Assembly: GCA_023436065.1 (NCBI GenBank)
Contig: JAEZKU010000033.1
Coordinates: forward strand, 1 to 63,689
Source of the DNA: Bacillota bacterium
GTDB lineage: Bacteria > Bacillota > Clostridia > Lachnospirales > Lachnospiraceae
Direction of reading: 5' to 3'
DNA: 63,689 bases
Shown: positions 25,228-34,195 of the stretch, one piece after another
Numbering within the stretch: the stretch's first letter is position 1
Layout of the letters: the number at the start of each line of letters is the position of its first letter
Translations under genes and position numbers: made by a program
The notes under the pieces: model-generated
Database searches by the model: none
What the model was told of the DNA's origin: nothing
Seen by the model: the letters and a program-made list of their open reading frames with translations, nothing else

Positions 25228-26400
25228 TTAAAAGTAACTGACATTTATCTGCTTACCCATCTTCTTCAGACAATCGGCAAGCTCATCCACCAATCTCATC
25301 TTTATACTGAAATTGATCGGCAGGTTTGGATTCTGATGGGCAGGATTAATGGCTCTGCCTACATAGAAGTTAATATCCGTTGCTTCCTCAAAAAGTAGCT
25401 GGGCAATCAGTGATGCTGCATCCTTTCGGTAATTCCAGCCGGAATAGCAGGTGGTATCCTCAAGATAGCTTTGGGCATAGGATAACACACGATTAATCGT
25501 TATCACACCTTCGGTCACTAGATCTATTCCATCGACGACCGAGATTGGAGGGATCGTAGGATCAGGATAATCAATTCCCGTCTTTAGCTCCTTCCCCAGG
25601 AACTCTGCTGCCAGTGTTGAGGTTGTGCCTCCGCATACGATGTGTTTACCTTCCTTTGAGAAGAACAAAGAAAGCATTTTATGTAAATCCTGTCTGTCGG
25701 AGGGAGGACCAATCATCAGATTAACCGGCTTACGGTTGCGGATTTTGACAGTGGCTATCGTGGTGTCATCTCCCGGTTGACCCCCATAAAGCTGTGAGCA
25801 TTGATCCAGCAGTAAGGTGGAGATCATCTTTGAAGAGTAGCTTTGATCGTACATTGCTTCTAAAAATTCTATGATGTTATGTCTTTGCCAGCCAAAATTC
25901 AGTGTTTTCCCCACTCCGGCGTAAATCGCTCCATCGCTCATGGCAACTAAGACATCCCCCGGTGAGAGTTCCAGCTTTGATTTATATATGTTCTTATCAC
26001 CAATCTGCATACTGATTTTATCATAGTCATAATTGATACCATTATGTAGCAGAATCACATGCGGATTGTCGTATTGTATCACTTCCGCATAATGATTGTC
26101 AACCACACGGATGATCGTAAAGGTCGAATATGCAATTCCCCGCTTCTCGCAAACAGGCAGAGTAGAAGCAACTGTTGTGACGCAATCCTCGATAGACATG
26201 TTCTGTGCCATCATCGTGGATATGATCTTAGCTGTCAGGGTTGAGAGGATATTTGCCTTCACACCGCTGCCGAGTCCGTCTGCCAGCACCAATACAATGG
26301 TATTATCCTCGGTATGCACGACCTCTACATGATCTCCGCAGATTGGTTCTTCGTATTTATTGATACTGGAGATACCAATATCCGAACACAGACTATTCAT
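25228..26400 (-). CDS. SpoIIE/PP2C-type protein phosphatase
   Basis: Metal-dependent Ser/Thr phosphatase of 390 residues. The PP2C-like metal sites appear as ADGLGSGVKA (near residue 40), VAMSDGAIYAG (near 150) and GDDTTIATVKIR (near 213). The C-terminal 170 residues form a second domain that I cannot name. No transmembrane or sensor domain is seen, so its input probably comes from the partner hydrogenase. Its start overlaps the hydrogenase-PAS gene by 8 bp (26393-26400), which suggests translational coupling and a working pair. The phosphorylated target is not known. Confidence 0.85.
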   Translation of the reverse strand: MNSLCSDIGISSINKYEEPICGDHVEVVHTEDNTIVLVLADGLGSGVKANILSTLTAKIISTMMAQNMSIEDCVTTVASTLPVCEKRGIAYSTFTIIRVVDNHYAEVIQYDNPHVILLHNGINYDYDKISMQIGDKNIYKSKLELSPGDVLVAMSDGAIYAGVGKTLNFGWQRHNIIEFLEAMYDQSYSSKMISTLLLDQCSQLYGGQPGDDTTIATVKIRNRKPVNLMIGPPSDRQDLHKMLSLFFSKEGKHIVCGGTTSTLAAEFLGKELKTGIDYPDPTIPPISVVDGIDLVTEGVITINRVLSYAQSYLEDTTCYSGWNYRKDAASLIAQLLFEEATDINFYVGRAINPAHQNPNLPINFSIKMRLVDELADCLKKMGKQINVSYF

Positions 26401-28087
26401 TGCGCAGTGTCTCCTTTAGATTAGTCAGGGCAATTTTGGTTTCGGCTGTAGTCTCACCAAGCAGGGAGGCGATTTCCTGCACGATACGCATCTGCTTTTC
26501 AATTACCTTATCCGTGATTTCTATCGTCTGGCGGTCGACCTGTTCCTTCTTCAGTCTTGCTTTTTCCTCTGCGGTGATGTCTCGCATGATACTGATGATG
26601 ATGTGGTAGGTTTTATCGTAAATGACCGTCTCCTCGACATATCTTTGATAATCAGTCAGGTAAGTGAGCTTATTATGTACGTTCTGTCCGCTGTTCATGA
26701 CTTCCAGATAGATGGAAGGGTTCAGAATTCTGATCACCGGAGCATTCAGAATGTCACTCTTATGCTGAATGTTAAAGATGCCTCGGGCTGCACGATTGAT
26801 CTGTTGAACCTCAAGCTCCTCGTTCAATACCAGGACACCTTCCGGCATATTGTAGATGATGTTATCTGAGAAATCCTCCGCCTTTTCCTTCAGGAAGGGC
26901 AGACACATAGTCAGATCTGCTTTTCCCTGATATACTGCGATAGCCTTCTCACGACAGGTATTGTACCCACAGCTGCCGCAGTTAAGCTCCTTCTCCTCGG
27001 ACGATTTGCCCATCTTGTGTAAAATCTCTGTTATCGCTGCGCTGCCCGGCATCTGGGTATGAGTTCCGAGATAGGTGAATTTCTTGGTTAGCTGCTCAGA
27101 CGGCGGTTCTTGCAGCAGAAAATCCTTCTTACCTGCATAATGATTAATTCGGAGATAATCGGAGATGAGAGCGCGGTGGCCCTGATCCATGCCGGGTCCG
27201 CCGACACAGCTCCCGGCACAGGCACTCATTTCGATGAAGCAATTCTTAAGTTCACCTGAGATGACATTCTCGATCGCCTTTATGCAATTATCAATTCCGT
27301 CGATAGCAATAAAATCATAGCTTGACTGTTCTACATGCATAGAACGAAGAATTCCTCCGGGGACTGGGAACAGCCGAGCTCTTCCCTCATTATCGGTTTC
27401 CTCTGAGTTCATGGGGGATTTCATGGGGGATACTGTAATATCTTCTTCTGCCAGCCAGGAGGACAGTTCGTCGAAAGTTAATGCGCAGTCAACGATGTCA
27501 GGGTAGAGCTCCGCCTCCTCCTTCTTGGAGATACAAGGACCGATAAATACAGTGTGAGCTCCGGGATATACTTCCTTCAGCCTTTGACAGTGTGCCTGCA
27601 TCGGTGACAGTACCTCCGCCAGATAGGGCAGGGCTTCAGGATAATGCTTCTGAATTAAGCTGTTCACGGTATGACAGCAGGAGGAGATAATCGTCTTACC
27701 GGAGGCCACAGACACCATTTCCTCATATCTTTTCTTTACAATGGTTGCACCCAGCGCGGTCTCCTCTGCTCCGGCAAAACCCAGCTTCTGCAAAGCTTCG
27801 GACAGAGAAGCAAGATCAGCCCCGGAATAATTCGCTATGAAGGCAGGTGCAATACTGGCATATACAGGTTTACCGGAAGCCAGCAGGTTCTTCACCTTAG
27901 AGACATCATCACGAATCTGCTTAGCATTTTGCGGACAGGCGACAAAACATTCACCACAGAGGATACATTGCTCCTTCACGATATTTGCCTGATGATCGGC
28001 AAAGCGGATCGACTTCACGGGGCAGTGGCGAATACATTTATAGCAGTTTTTACAATTGGATTTCTTAAGCTGTATGTAATAATTCAT
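26393..28087 (-). CDS. Sensory-type [FeFe]-hydrogenase with PAS domain (HydS/Group C-like)
   Basis: The 564-residue protein probably senses H2 or redox state rather than producing H2. It has N-terminal ferredoxin motifs CKNCYKCIRHCPVK and CILCGECFVACPQ. The H-cluster domain has L1 SSCCHTVN, L2 IGPCISKKEEAE and L3 MSACAGSCVGGPGM. A CGSCGYNTC Fe-S motif with a fourth Cys downstream (near residue 370), a PAS domain (about 415-520, with IYNMPEGVLVLNEELEV) and a C-terminal coiled coil follow. Compared with catalytic HydA, the Met residues next to the cluster are replaced (Gly in L2, Ser in L3), and L1 has His for Pro. It is co-transcribed with the phosphatase; the coiled coil may pass the signal to it (inference). 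Confidence 0.85.
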   Translation of the reverse strand: MNYYIQLKKSNCKNCYKCIRHCPVKSIRFADHQANIVKEQCILCGECFVACPQNAKQIRDDVSKVKNLLASGKPVYASIAPAFIANYSGADLASLSEALQKLGFAGAEETALGATIVKKRYEEMVSVASGKTIISSCCHTVNSLIQKHYPEALPYLAEVLSPMQAHCQRLKEVYPGAHTVFIGPCISKKEEAELYPDIVDCALTFDELSSWLAEEDITVSPMKSPMNSEETDNEGRARLFPVPGGILRSMHVEQSSYDFIAIDGIDNCIKAIENVISGELKNCFIEMSACAGSCVGGPGMDQGHRALISDYLRINHYAGKKDFLLQEPPSEQLTKKFTYLGTHTQMPGSAAITEILHKMGKSSEEKELNCGSCGYNTCREKAIAVYQGKADLTMCLPFLKEKAEDFSDNIIYNMPEGVLVLNEELEVQQINRAARGIFNIQHKSDILNAPVIRILNPSIYLEVMNSGQNVHNKLTYLTDYQRYVEETVIYDKTYHIIISIMRDITAEEKARLKKEQVDRQTIEITDKVIEKQMRIVQEIASLLGETTAETKIALTNLKETLRNE

Positions 28088-28140
28088 AATTAAACTTCAC
28101 GACCTTTACAATAATGAGAGACAACACAGTGATTTACAGA

Positions 28141-28386
28141 CTATTTGATTTTAGATAATATCTTTTCCTGAAAGAATTCTTGAAAATTGTCCTTTGAGAC
28201 ACCGCAGATGATGTCTTCGTCTATCTTAACGGATACACCGTCCGTACAATGTCCGAGACAGAAGGCAGCGGACAGATTAACACGGTTATCCAGGGAGTGC
28301 AAAGTGATTGCTTCCTTCATAAGCTGAATGATATCATAGGAACCCTTAAGATGGCATGAACTGCCGACACAGATGTAAATATTCAT
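28141..28386 (-). CDS. [2Fe-2S] thioredoxin-like ferredoxin
   Basis: Small electron carrier of 81 residues with the NuoE/TrxF-type [2Fe-2S] fold: IYICVGSSCHLKGS contains the first Cys pair and SAAFCLGHCTDG the second. It is the first gene of the sensory hydrogenase operon and probably passes electrons to or from it. ATG 28386 follows AGGAGG (28396-28401) with 9-nt spacing; the 14-codon upstream extension has no ribosome binding site. The promoter and Rex operator lie directly upstream. Confidence 0.85.
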   Translation of the reverse strand: MNIYICVGSSCHLKGSYDIIQLMKEAITLHSLDNRVNLSAAFCLGHCTDGVSVKIDEDIICGVSKDNFQEFFQEKILSKIK

Positions 28387-28406
28387 TGTAACAATCCTCC
28401 TATACT

Positions 28407-28424
28407 TTGTTAATTGCTTAACAA
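28407..28424. promoter_or_regulatory. Rex operator, exact consensus
   Basis: TTGTTAATTGCTTAACAA matches the 18-bp Rex consensus TTGTTAA-N4-TTAACAA exactly. It lies just downstream of the predicted minus-strand transcription start, so binding would block transcription of the hydrogenase operon. Rex releases DNA when NADH rises. A half-site TTGTTAA recurs at 28445-28451. The rex gene is not in the window. Confidence 0.85.
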
Positions 28425-28432
28425 TCAAACTA

Positions 28433-28461
28433 AGTATAATCTATTGTTAAAAATGTGTCAA
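28433..28461 (-). promoter_or_regulatory. Promoter of the hydrogenase-phosphatase operon
   Basis: On the minus strand TTGACA (28456-28461), 17 bp and TATACT (28433-28438) form a near-consensus sigma-A promoter directly before the Rex operator and the ferredoxin gene. Confidence 0.8.
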
Positions 28462-28554
28462 TGTGAAATGTGATAGATTATACAGCCTGGTTAGAGAAAT
28501 AATCAGTAACTATGCTACAAAAGGCAAAAGACTGTTTAGATAAAAGGTCGGGCA

Positions 28555-28583
28555 TTGTAATGATAGAAAAAATCGGATATAAT
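28555..28583 (+). promoter_or_regulatory. Promoter of the small membrane protein gene
   Basis: TTGTAA (28555-28560), 17 bp, TATAAT (28578-28583), about 60 bp before ATG 28645. Confidence 0.6.
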
Positions 28584-28644
28584 TGATTTTCAGAAAGGCG
28601 GTTTAAGCCTAAGTATTTGATATAGAGAAAATGAGGGATTATTT

Positions 28645-28944
28645 ATGAAGAATTGGAAGCGTGATATCTTATTCATCCTGCATATGGTGCTGTTGGTAGC
28701 TACGGGTATTTTGAATATTTACGGATATTTTCATCTGCCGGATAGGATTGCGACTCAGATCAGCTTTACCGGTGCCAGAGTCAATTATATGCCTAAAGAA
28801 TTCTATCTGGTGCTCAGTCTTGTGATTCTGCTGATACTGGCTTTCGTGAACAAGAGAGGGAGAGTGGAGAAGAAGCTCACCACAACGATAGCTGCAGTGC
28901 TCGTATTTATCGGTAATGCTTTCGTGATTATTACTCAGCTGTAA
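28645..28944 (+). CDS. Small membrane protein, DUF1648/SdpI-like
   Basis: The 99-residue protein has three hydrophobic segments (about 9-28, 52-70, 77-97). Between the first two is the FHLPDRIATQISFTGARVNYMPKE loop (read in parts), which resembles the PDxI-x-G motif of DUF1648 and SdpI N-termini. SdpI proteins give immunity to the SdpC toxin, but this one is too short for a full SdpI, so only the DUF1648-like part is supported. ATG 28645 follows GAGGGATT. It has its own promoter and terminator. Confidence 0.6.
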   Translation: MKNWKRDILFILHMVLLVATGILNIYGYFHLPDRIATQISFTGARVNYMPKEFYLVLSLVILLILAFVNKRGRVEKKLTTTIAAVLVFIGNAFVIITQL

Positions 28945-28985
28945 TCATTGCTCGTCTCTAAAATAAATTATGAGAAATAACTAAT

Positions 28986-29019
28986 AAGGGTATCGGCAGA
29001 TCAGACGGCCGATACCCTT
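28986..29019. terminator. Bidirectional terminator
   Basis: A 12-bp perfect stem AAGGGTATCGGC (28986-28997) / GCCGATACCCTT (29008-29019) lies between the small membrane protein gene and convergent argH. Confidence 0.85.
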
Positions 29020-29058
29020 CATTCATACAATTAAATATTGTTAGCTTTTCTGGGATCT

Positions 29059-30435
29059 TTACATTTCTTCCAGATAATCCTCATTCAGCTTTAGAATCTT
29101 TTCCATCGCAGCCAGTCCGGGTGCACCAATGGTATTTCTCTTGTTCACACAGGTCTCAAGGCTAATGGCATCATAGATGTCCTGTTCGAAGACAGGGCTG
29201 ATGGATTGAAACTCAGCGAGACTCATAGCTTCAAGGGAGATATCCTTATCAATACAGTATAGCACCAGCTGTCCTACGATTCCATGTGCATCCCGGAAGG
29301 GAACTCCTTTATTGACAAGATAATCAGCAGCATCAGTGGCATTGGTAAAGCCGTTCTTTGCACTTTCTGCCATTCCTTCCTTGCGGAACTTCATTGTAAC
29401 CAACATACCTTGAAAGAGAGCGAGACAGCCCTTTACCGTATCAATTGCATCGAAGGTAAATTCCTTGTCCTCCTGCATATCCTTATTATAAGCAAGGGGT
29501 AACCCTTTCATCACAGTGAGGAGGGATACGAGTGAACCATAGACACGACCGGTCTTTCCTCTGACTAATTCTGCGATATCCGGATTCTTCTTCTGAGGCA
29601 TGATGGAGGAGCCGGTTGAATAAGCGTCATCGAGCTCTACAAAGCGGTATTCATTGCTGTTCCAGAGAATGATCTCCTCGCTGAAGCGACTCAGATGCAT
29701 CATGATGGTAGATAAAGCGCTTAGCAGCTCAATCAGGTAATCCCGATCGGATACACTATCCATGCTGTTCAGGGTTGGACCATCAAAGCCTAGGAGCTCT
29801 GCGGTATATTCCCGGTCCAGCGGGTAGGTGGTTCCGGCCAGTGCTCCGGAGCCGAGTGGAGATAAATTCAAACGTTTCTTGATATCATAAAGCCGACTTC
29901 TGTCCCTTTTAAACATCTCGAAGTATGCTCCGAAGTGGTGTGCCAGAGTAACCGGCTGCGCTTTTTGCAGATGCGTAAAGCCCGGAAGGAAGGTTGTTGT
30001 ATTCTCCTTCATGATGGAATGGATGGATACCAGCAGAGCTTTTAATAATGCATCAAGCTCGGCAATCTCGTCCCTGACATACAGCTTCATATCCAATGCG
30101 ACCTGATCGTTGCGACTGCGTCCGGTATGCAGCTTTTTACCGGCCTCTCCGATGCGATCAATCAGATGGGCCTCCACAAAGCTGTGAATATCCTCATGCT
30201 GAGCATCAATGACAAGGCTGCCGTTTATGATATCCTCCATGATTCCTGACAAGCCGGCGATGATCTGGTCTTTCTCGTCATCAGAGATAATTCCCTGCTT
30301 TGCAAGCATCGTTACATGTGCGATGCTTCCTTCGATATCCTGTTTATAGAACTTCTGGTCAAAGGAGATGGATGCATTAAAGTTATGCACCAGCTGATCC
30401 GTTTCCTTTGTAAAGCGTCCGCCCCAAAGCTTCAT
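29059..30435 (-). CDS. argH: Argininosuccinate lyase
   Basis: Cleaves argininosuccinate to arginine and fumarate, the last step of arginine synthesis, in the cytoplasm. The 458-residue length is normal. The fumarase/ASL superfamily signature GSSIMPQKKNPD is near residue 280, HTGRSRNDQVALD near 105 and HLQKAQPVTLAHH near 160. The start is MKLWGGRF, the family's usual N-terminus. No other arg gene lies beside it. Confidence 0.95.
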   Translation of the reverse strand: MKLWGGRFTKETDQLVHNFNASISFDQKFYKQDIEGSIAHVTMLAKQGIISDDEKDQIIAGLSGIMEDIINGSLVIDAQHEDIHSFVEAHLIDRIGEAGKKLHTGRSRNDQVALDMKLYVRDEIAELDALLKALLVSIHSIMKENTTTFLPGFTHLQKAQPVTLAHHFGAYFEMFKRDRSRLYDIKKRLNLSPLGSGALAGTTYPLDREYTAELLGFDGPTLNSMDSVSDRDYLIELLSALSTIMMHLSRFSEEIILWNSNEYRFVELDDAYSTGSSIMPQKKNPDIAELVRGKTGRVYGSLVSLLTVMKGLPLAYNKDMQEDKEFTFDAIDTVKGCLALFQGMLVTMKFRKEGMAESAKNGFTNATDAADYLVNKGVPFRDAHGIVGQLVLYCIDKDISLEAMSLAEFQSISPVFEQDIYDAISLETCVNKRNTIGAPGLAAMEKILKLNEDYLEEM

Positions 30436-30615
30436 GTATCCTACCTCATTTCATTTTTTGATTGTATTCATATTACCTCTTTTTTTTCAAAGTTGCAACA
30501 GGTAATTAATATTTATGCAAAAATAAGTGTAAATATTAAAAGTTTAACCGTTCTAATGATATTATGAATACTGCTGCATGGCCCGGGTTACCTGTCTTGG
30601 GTTGGGAGCAGATGG

Positions 30616-32121
30616 CTACAGATCATAGAGTTTCGTATATTTTTCCTTCAGATAATTCACATAATAATCAGCATTAAATTCTTCCCCACATACATCCATC
30701 AGGATCTGATTTGTATTTTTAACCGCTCCGTACTTATGAATATTGTCCCGGAGGAATTCACGGATCGGGGTAAGATTGCCTTCCCTTAAGTACTCTTCAA
30801 TCGGCATCTTTTCCATCATACAACTGAAAATCTGGGAGGCAACCGCTGTTCCGATGGCATAGGAAGGAAAATATCCGAATTCTCCACATGACCAATGGGT
30901 ATCCTGCAGGATTCCCTCTGTGTCTGTGACAGGGGTTATTCCCATGTATTCCTGATATTTCTGATTCCAGATATTCGGAAGCTCATCAATATTGATCTCA
31001 TCGTTAAATATCGCTTTCTCTATTTCATAACGGACGATAATGTGTATGCAGTAGGAGAGCTCATCCGCTTCGGTTCTGATCAGGCTGGGAGCAGCTTTAT
31101 TGATTCCCCGGATAAAGTGGTCCAAAGAAATCTGACTGAGGTTCTCAGGGTATGCAGCTACCAGCTTGTCATAAATCGGTACCCAGAAATCATGGCTTCT
31201 GCCAAGAATATTCTCATAAAAACGGGACTGGGATTCATGCATGCCCATGGAGGCACCGCCACCGACCAGGGTCTGGGTAATGGCATCATCAATATTCATT
31301 TCATAGATGGCGTGGCCGCTTTCGTGAATGATGGAGAACATGGCGCTTTCCAGATTATCCTCGATATACCGATCAGAAATTCTGACATCATGATTATGCA
31401 GCTGCATCGTAAAGGGATGAGTACTTTCTCCAATCACACCACGATTAAAGTCAAAGCCCACATAGCCGCTTAAGTATTTACAGAATTCCCTCTGCTTCTC
31501 TATATCATAGTTTAGATAATTATAGCTCTTATCGACAGTTTCTGCTTTTTTTGCTACCTCCTTCAGTAGTGGTACGATCTCTGCCTTGACTTTATCGAAG
31601 AAGGCATCCAGCTCTTTTATCATAAAGCATTCGTCATAGTCACTCAGCAGGACCTCATAAGGCTTCTGATCCCCTTTTACCCGGTAACCTGCAAATTTTT
31701 TCTTGTATTCTATGATTTTTTTGAGGTAAGGAGCAAAGTCCTCGTATTTGTTGTCTTTTCTTGCCTTCGCCCATTTACGGTTGGCCACTGAGGTGTACTC
31801 GTTAAAAGCCCGATATTCTTCAGGCGGTATGCTTTCCAACTGCTCATAGGTCTTTGCCAGTTCCTTGACGATTGCCTTCTGTGTAGAGTTCAACTCCGCC
31901 TGTTCAGCATCCTCCTTTAGCTTTGAGAGCAGTGCTCTAACCTCGTCATTGATCAGACTTTTCATATATTCATCGGAAAGAATTCCGATTACCTTCGAAG
32001 TATATTCGGCAGCTCCGAAGGGTGCCGTTGTCTGGTCGTCCCACTCAAACAGGTTCCGGGTGGTCTGAAAAGCCATAGCCCGGTCGAGGTGGGGCTGTAA
32101 TTGTTCAAATGTCTTACTCAT
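30616..32121 (-). CDS. M32 (Taq-type) metallocarboxypeptidase
   Basis: Cytosolic zinc carboxypeptidase of about 501 residues that removes C-terminal residues from peptides. Zinc motif HESGHAIYE lies near residue 267. Family markers STHPFT, DRYIEDN and QSRFYENILGRS come before and after it, and IRTEADELSY is typical of M32. ATG 32121 follows GGAAAGGAG; the 13-codon longer frame lacks a site. Confidence 0.93.
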   Translation of the reverse strand: MSKTFEQLQPHLDRAMAFQTTRNLFEWDDQTTAPFGAAEYTSKVIGILSDEYMKSLINDEVRALLSKLKEDAEQAELNSTQKAIVKELAKTYEQLESIPPEEYRAFNEYTSVANRKWAKARKDNKYEDFAPYLKKIIEYKKKFAGYRVKGDQKPYEVLLSDYDECFMIKELDAFFDKVKAEIVPLLKEVAKKAETVDKSYNYLNYDIEKQREFCKYLSGYVGFDFNRGVIGESTHPFTMQLHNHDVRISDRYIEDNLESAMFSIIHESGHAIYEMNIDDAITQTLVGGGASMGMHESQSRFYENILGRSHDFWVPIYDKLVAAYPENLSQISLDHFIRGINKAAPSLIRTEADELSYCIHIIVRYEIEKAIFNDEINIDELPNIWNQKYQEYMGITPVTDTEGILQDTHWSCGEFGYFPSYAIGTAVASQIFSCMMEKMPIEEYLREGNLTPIREFLRDNIHKYGAVKNTNQILMDVCGEEFNADYYVNYLKEKYTKLYDL

Positions 32122-32311
32122 AAAATACTCCTTTCCATATGTGCATTTACAATAAATCATGCTTGTAGCTATTCTTTTACATAAAAATAAGCTAGGCAGA
32201 TAAAAAAATGCCAGTGTTAACTAACCTATTTCTATAGTATATCAATTATTATTATGGTTAACAATCGGTCAGATGACAAAAACTTGAAGGATGGGAAAAA
32301 TGTGGTATGGC

Positions 32312-32352
32312 ATGATTAAAGTGTCAAAAGCACCTTTTGACACTTTAATCAT
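32312..32352. repeat. Palindromic element with AGTGTCAAAAG ends
   Basis: A perfect 19-bp inverted repeat (32312-32330 with 32334-32352) with a 3-nt CAC loop. Its core AAAGTGTCAAAAG...CTTTTGACACTTT recurs at the ends of the longer hairpin at 40711-40822, which suggests one repeat family with and without a central insert. No T run follows on either side, apart from a short ATATTTAG. Confidence 0.75.
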
Positions 32353-32725
32353 ATTTAGTTCTCGAAGTATGCAAAATATCTTTGACAATTCGATTGTATA
32401 AACACAAAATATTCTCGAAACAGTCTAACATCTTTGATACTTCAACAGTATTAATCTCAAAGTACACAAATCATCTTCACACATCAACCACATTCGGCAT
32501 CGAGTTTATTCATCGATTGCATATCCTACTTGCACCTTGATACAAAATTCGTTAAAATTACTTTATACACTAGTGCCATATTTTACATGCATGTGATTCA
32601 AATCACAGATTTTTCAGAAGAATGACAGTTATACTTCATCTTAGAAACCGAATATATTCCAACATTGAGGAAATAAATATAAAAGAAAAACAGATAATTA
32701 AGCACACGGAAAGGAAGGACTTATC
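32353..32725. other. Leader region of enolase
   Basis: 373 bp of AT-rich DNA with no gene. It holds a perfect CRP-like palindrome (32592-32607). A weak promoter candidate (TTGATA at 32537-32542 followed by TTTATA) lies upstream of it. The AAGGAAGG ribosome binding site of eno is at the right end. Confidence 0.5.
32592..32607. promoter_or_regulatory. CRP-like operator candidate upstream of eno
   Basis: TGTGATTCAAATCACA: perfect 7-bp arms TGTGATT / AATCACA around 2 bp, fitting the TGTGA-N6-TCACA of the Crp/Fnr family. It lies about 120 bp before the enolase start. The binding factor is unknown. The left part (GCATGTGATTCAA) recurs at about 46017-46030 without its partner arm. Confidence 0.45.
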
Positions 32726-34033
32726 ATGAAGAATATGATGATTGAGAAAGTTGTAGGAAGAGAGATACTGGATTCCAGAGGAAATCCGACAGTTGAAGCA
32801 GAAGTAACACTGGCCGATGGAAGCTTTGGCAGAGCCAGCGTACCCTCCGGTGCCTCCACAGGAGCTTTTGAAGCAGTGGAGCTGCGTGACGGAGATAAAG
32901 GCAGATATCTTGGCACAGGTGTCAGGAAGGCAGTAGATAATGTCAACCAGGCAATTGCTTCCGAGATAAAGGGAATGAATGCCCTTGACCAGGGTGAGAT
33001 TGATGCGAGAATGATTTCACTGGACGGAACACCGAATAAGGGAAAGTTGGGAGCGAACGCAATTCTTGGTGTATCCCTTGCGGTTGCAAAGGCTGCTGCA
33101 GCTTCCCTGAATTTACCACTTTATCGTTATTTGGGAGGAGTAAATGCGAAGACACTTCCGGTCCCGATGATGAATATCATCAACGGTGGAAAGCATGCGG
33201 ATTCAAGCTTGAATATTCAGGAATTTATGATCATGCCGGTAGGAGCGGACAGCTTCTCGCAGGCACTGGAGCATAGTGCTACCGTTTTCCATACTCTGAA
33301 AAAGCTTTTAAAGAATGATGGCTACGTAACTGCAGTAGGAGATGAGGGTGGCTTTGCTCCCAAGTTTACAAGTGATACACAGGCACTGGACTATATCGTG
33401 AAGGCAATTGAGTCAGCAGGCTATCGTCCCGGTGAGGATTTCTATATTGCAATTGACGCAGCATCCACTGAGATGTATGACGAGGCTGAGAAGGCCGGAA
33501 GAAAGGGAGATTATCTCTTCTGGAAATCCGGTGAATATAAGACCGTGGAAGAAATGGTAGACTTCTGGGATCAGGTATGCAAAAAATATCCGGTTATCTC
33601 CCTGGAGGACGGTCTGGCAGAGGAAGATTGGAAGGGCTGGAAGCTCCTGACGGAACGTCTCGGTAGTAAGATTCAGCTGGTTGGTGATGATCTGTTTGTT
33701 ACAAATACGAACAGAATCAGGGAAGGTATTGCGCAGGGCATCTCGAATTCTGTTTTGATCAAATTTAATCAGATCGGTTCCCTGACAGAGACCTTGGACG
33801 CCATTGAGATGGCAAAGAATAACCGTTGGACTGCAGTTATTTCCCACCGCTCCGGTGAGACCGAAGATGTTACACTGGCGGATATTGCAGTTGCGACGAA
33901 TGCAGGACAGATTAAAACAGGTGCACCTTCCAGAACCGACCGTGTTGCAAAATATAACCAATTGCTTCGCATTGAGCAGGAGCTTGGCGGCGCGGCCAGA
34001 TATCTTGGCAGGGATGCTTTCAAGGTTTTCTAA
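32726..34033 (+). CDS. eno: Enolase
   Basis: Converts 2-phosphoglycerate to phosphoenolpyruvate in glycolysis. The 435-residue length is typical. ILDSRGNPTVE is at the start, GASTGAFEAVELRDGD near 45, SLEDGLAEEDW near 290 and the catalytic-site signature SHRSGETEDVTLADIAV near 372. The AAGGAAGGAC site precedes ATG 32726. It is monocistronic with its own terminator. Confidence 0.98.
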   Translation: MKNMMIEKVVGREILDSRGNPTVEAEVTLADGSFGRASVPSGASTGAFEAVELRDGDKGRYLGTGVRKAVDNVNQAIASEIKGMNALDQGEIDARMISLDGTPNKGKLGANAILGVSLAVAKAAAASLNLPLYRYLGGVNAKTLPVPMMNIINGGKHADSSLNIQEFMIMPVGADSFSQALEHSATVFHTLKKLLKNDGYVTAVGDEGGFAPKFTSDTQALDYIVKAIESAGYRPGEDFYIAIDAASTEMYDEAEKAGRKGDYLFWKSGEYKTVEEMVDFWDQVCKKYPVISLEDGLAEEDWKGWKLLTERLGSKIQLVGDDLFVTNTNRIREGIAQGISNSVLIKFNQIGSLTETLDAIEMAKNNRWTAVISHRSGETEDVTLADIAVATNAGQIKTGAPSRTDRVAKYNQLLRIEQELGGAARYLGRDAFKVF

Positions 34034-34102
34034 GCAAATGCTGAAATAATAAGAGAAATAGAGAGGAATTGGGTTCCGTTTCCAATTCTTCACAAAAATA
34101 AT

Positions 34103-34140
34103 AAGAGAGAGTGTGAAGTCAATTACTCACATTCTCTCTT
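34103..34140 (+). terminator. Terminator after eno
   Basis: A 14-bp stem with one G-T pair (34103-34116 with 34127-34140) is followed by a short T-rich tail. It may also serve the convergent MBL gene. Confidence 0.75.
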
Positions 34141-34195
34141 TGTTGTTCAATTCATACCTGCCGGATTAGGCGGCTCCGGAAAAAATGCATCAGTA

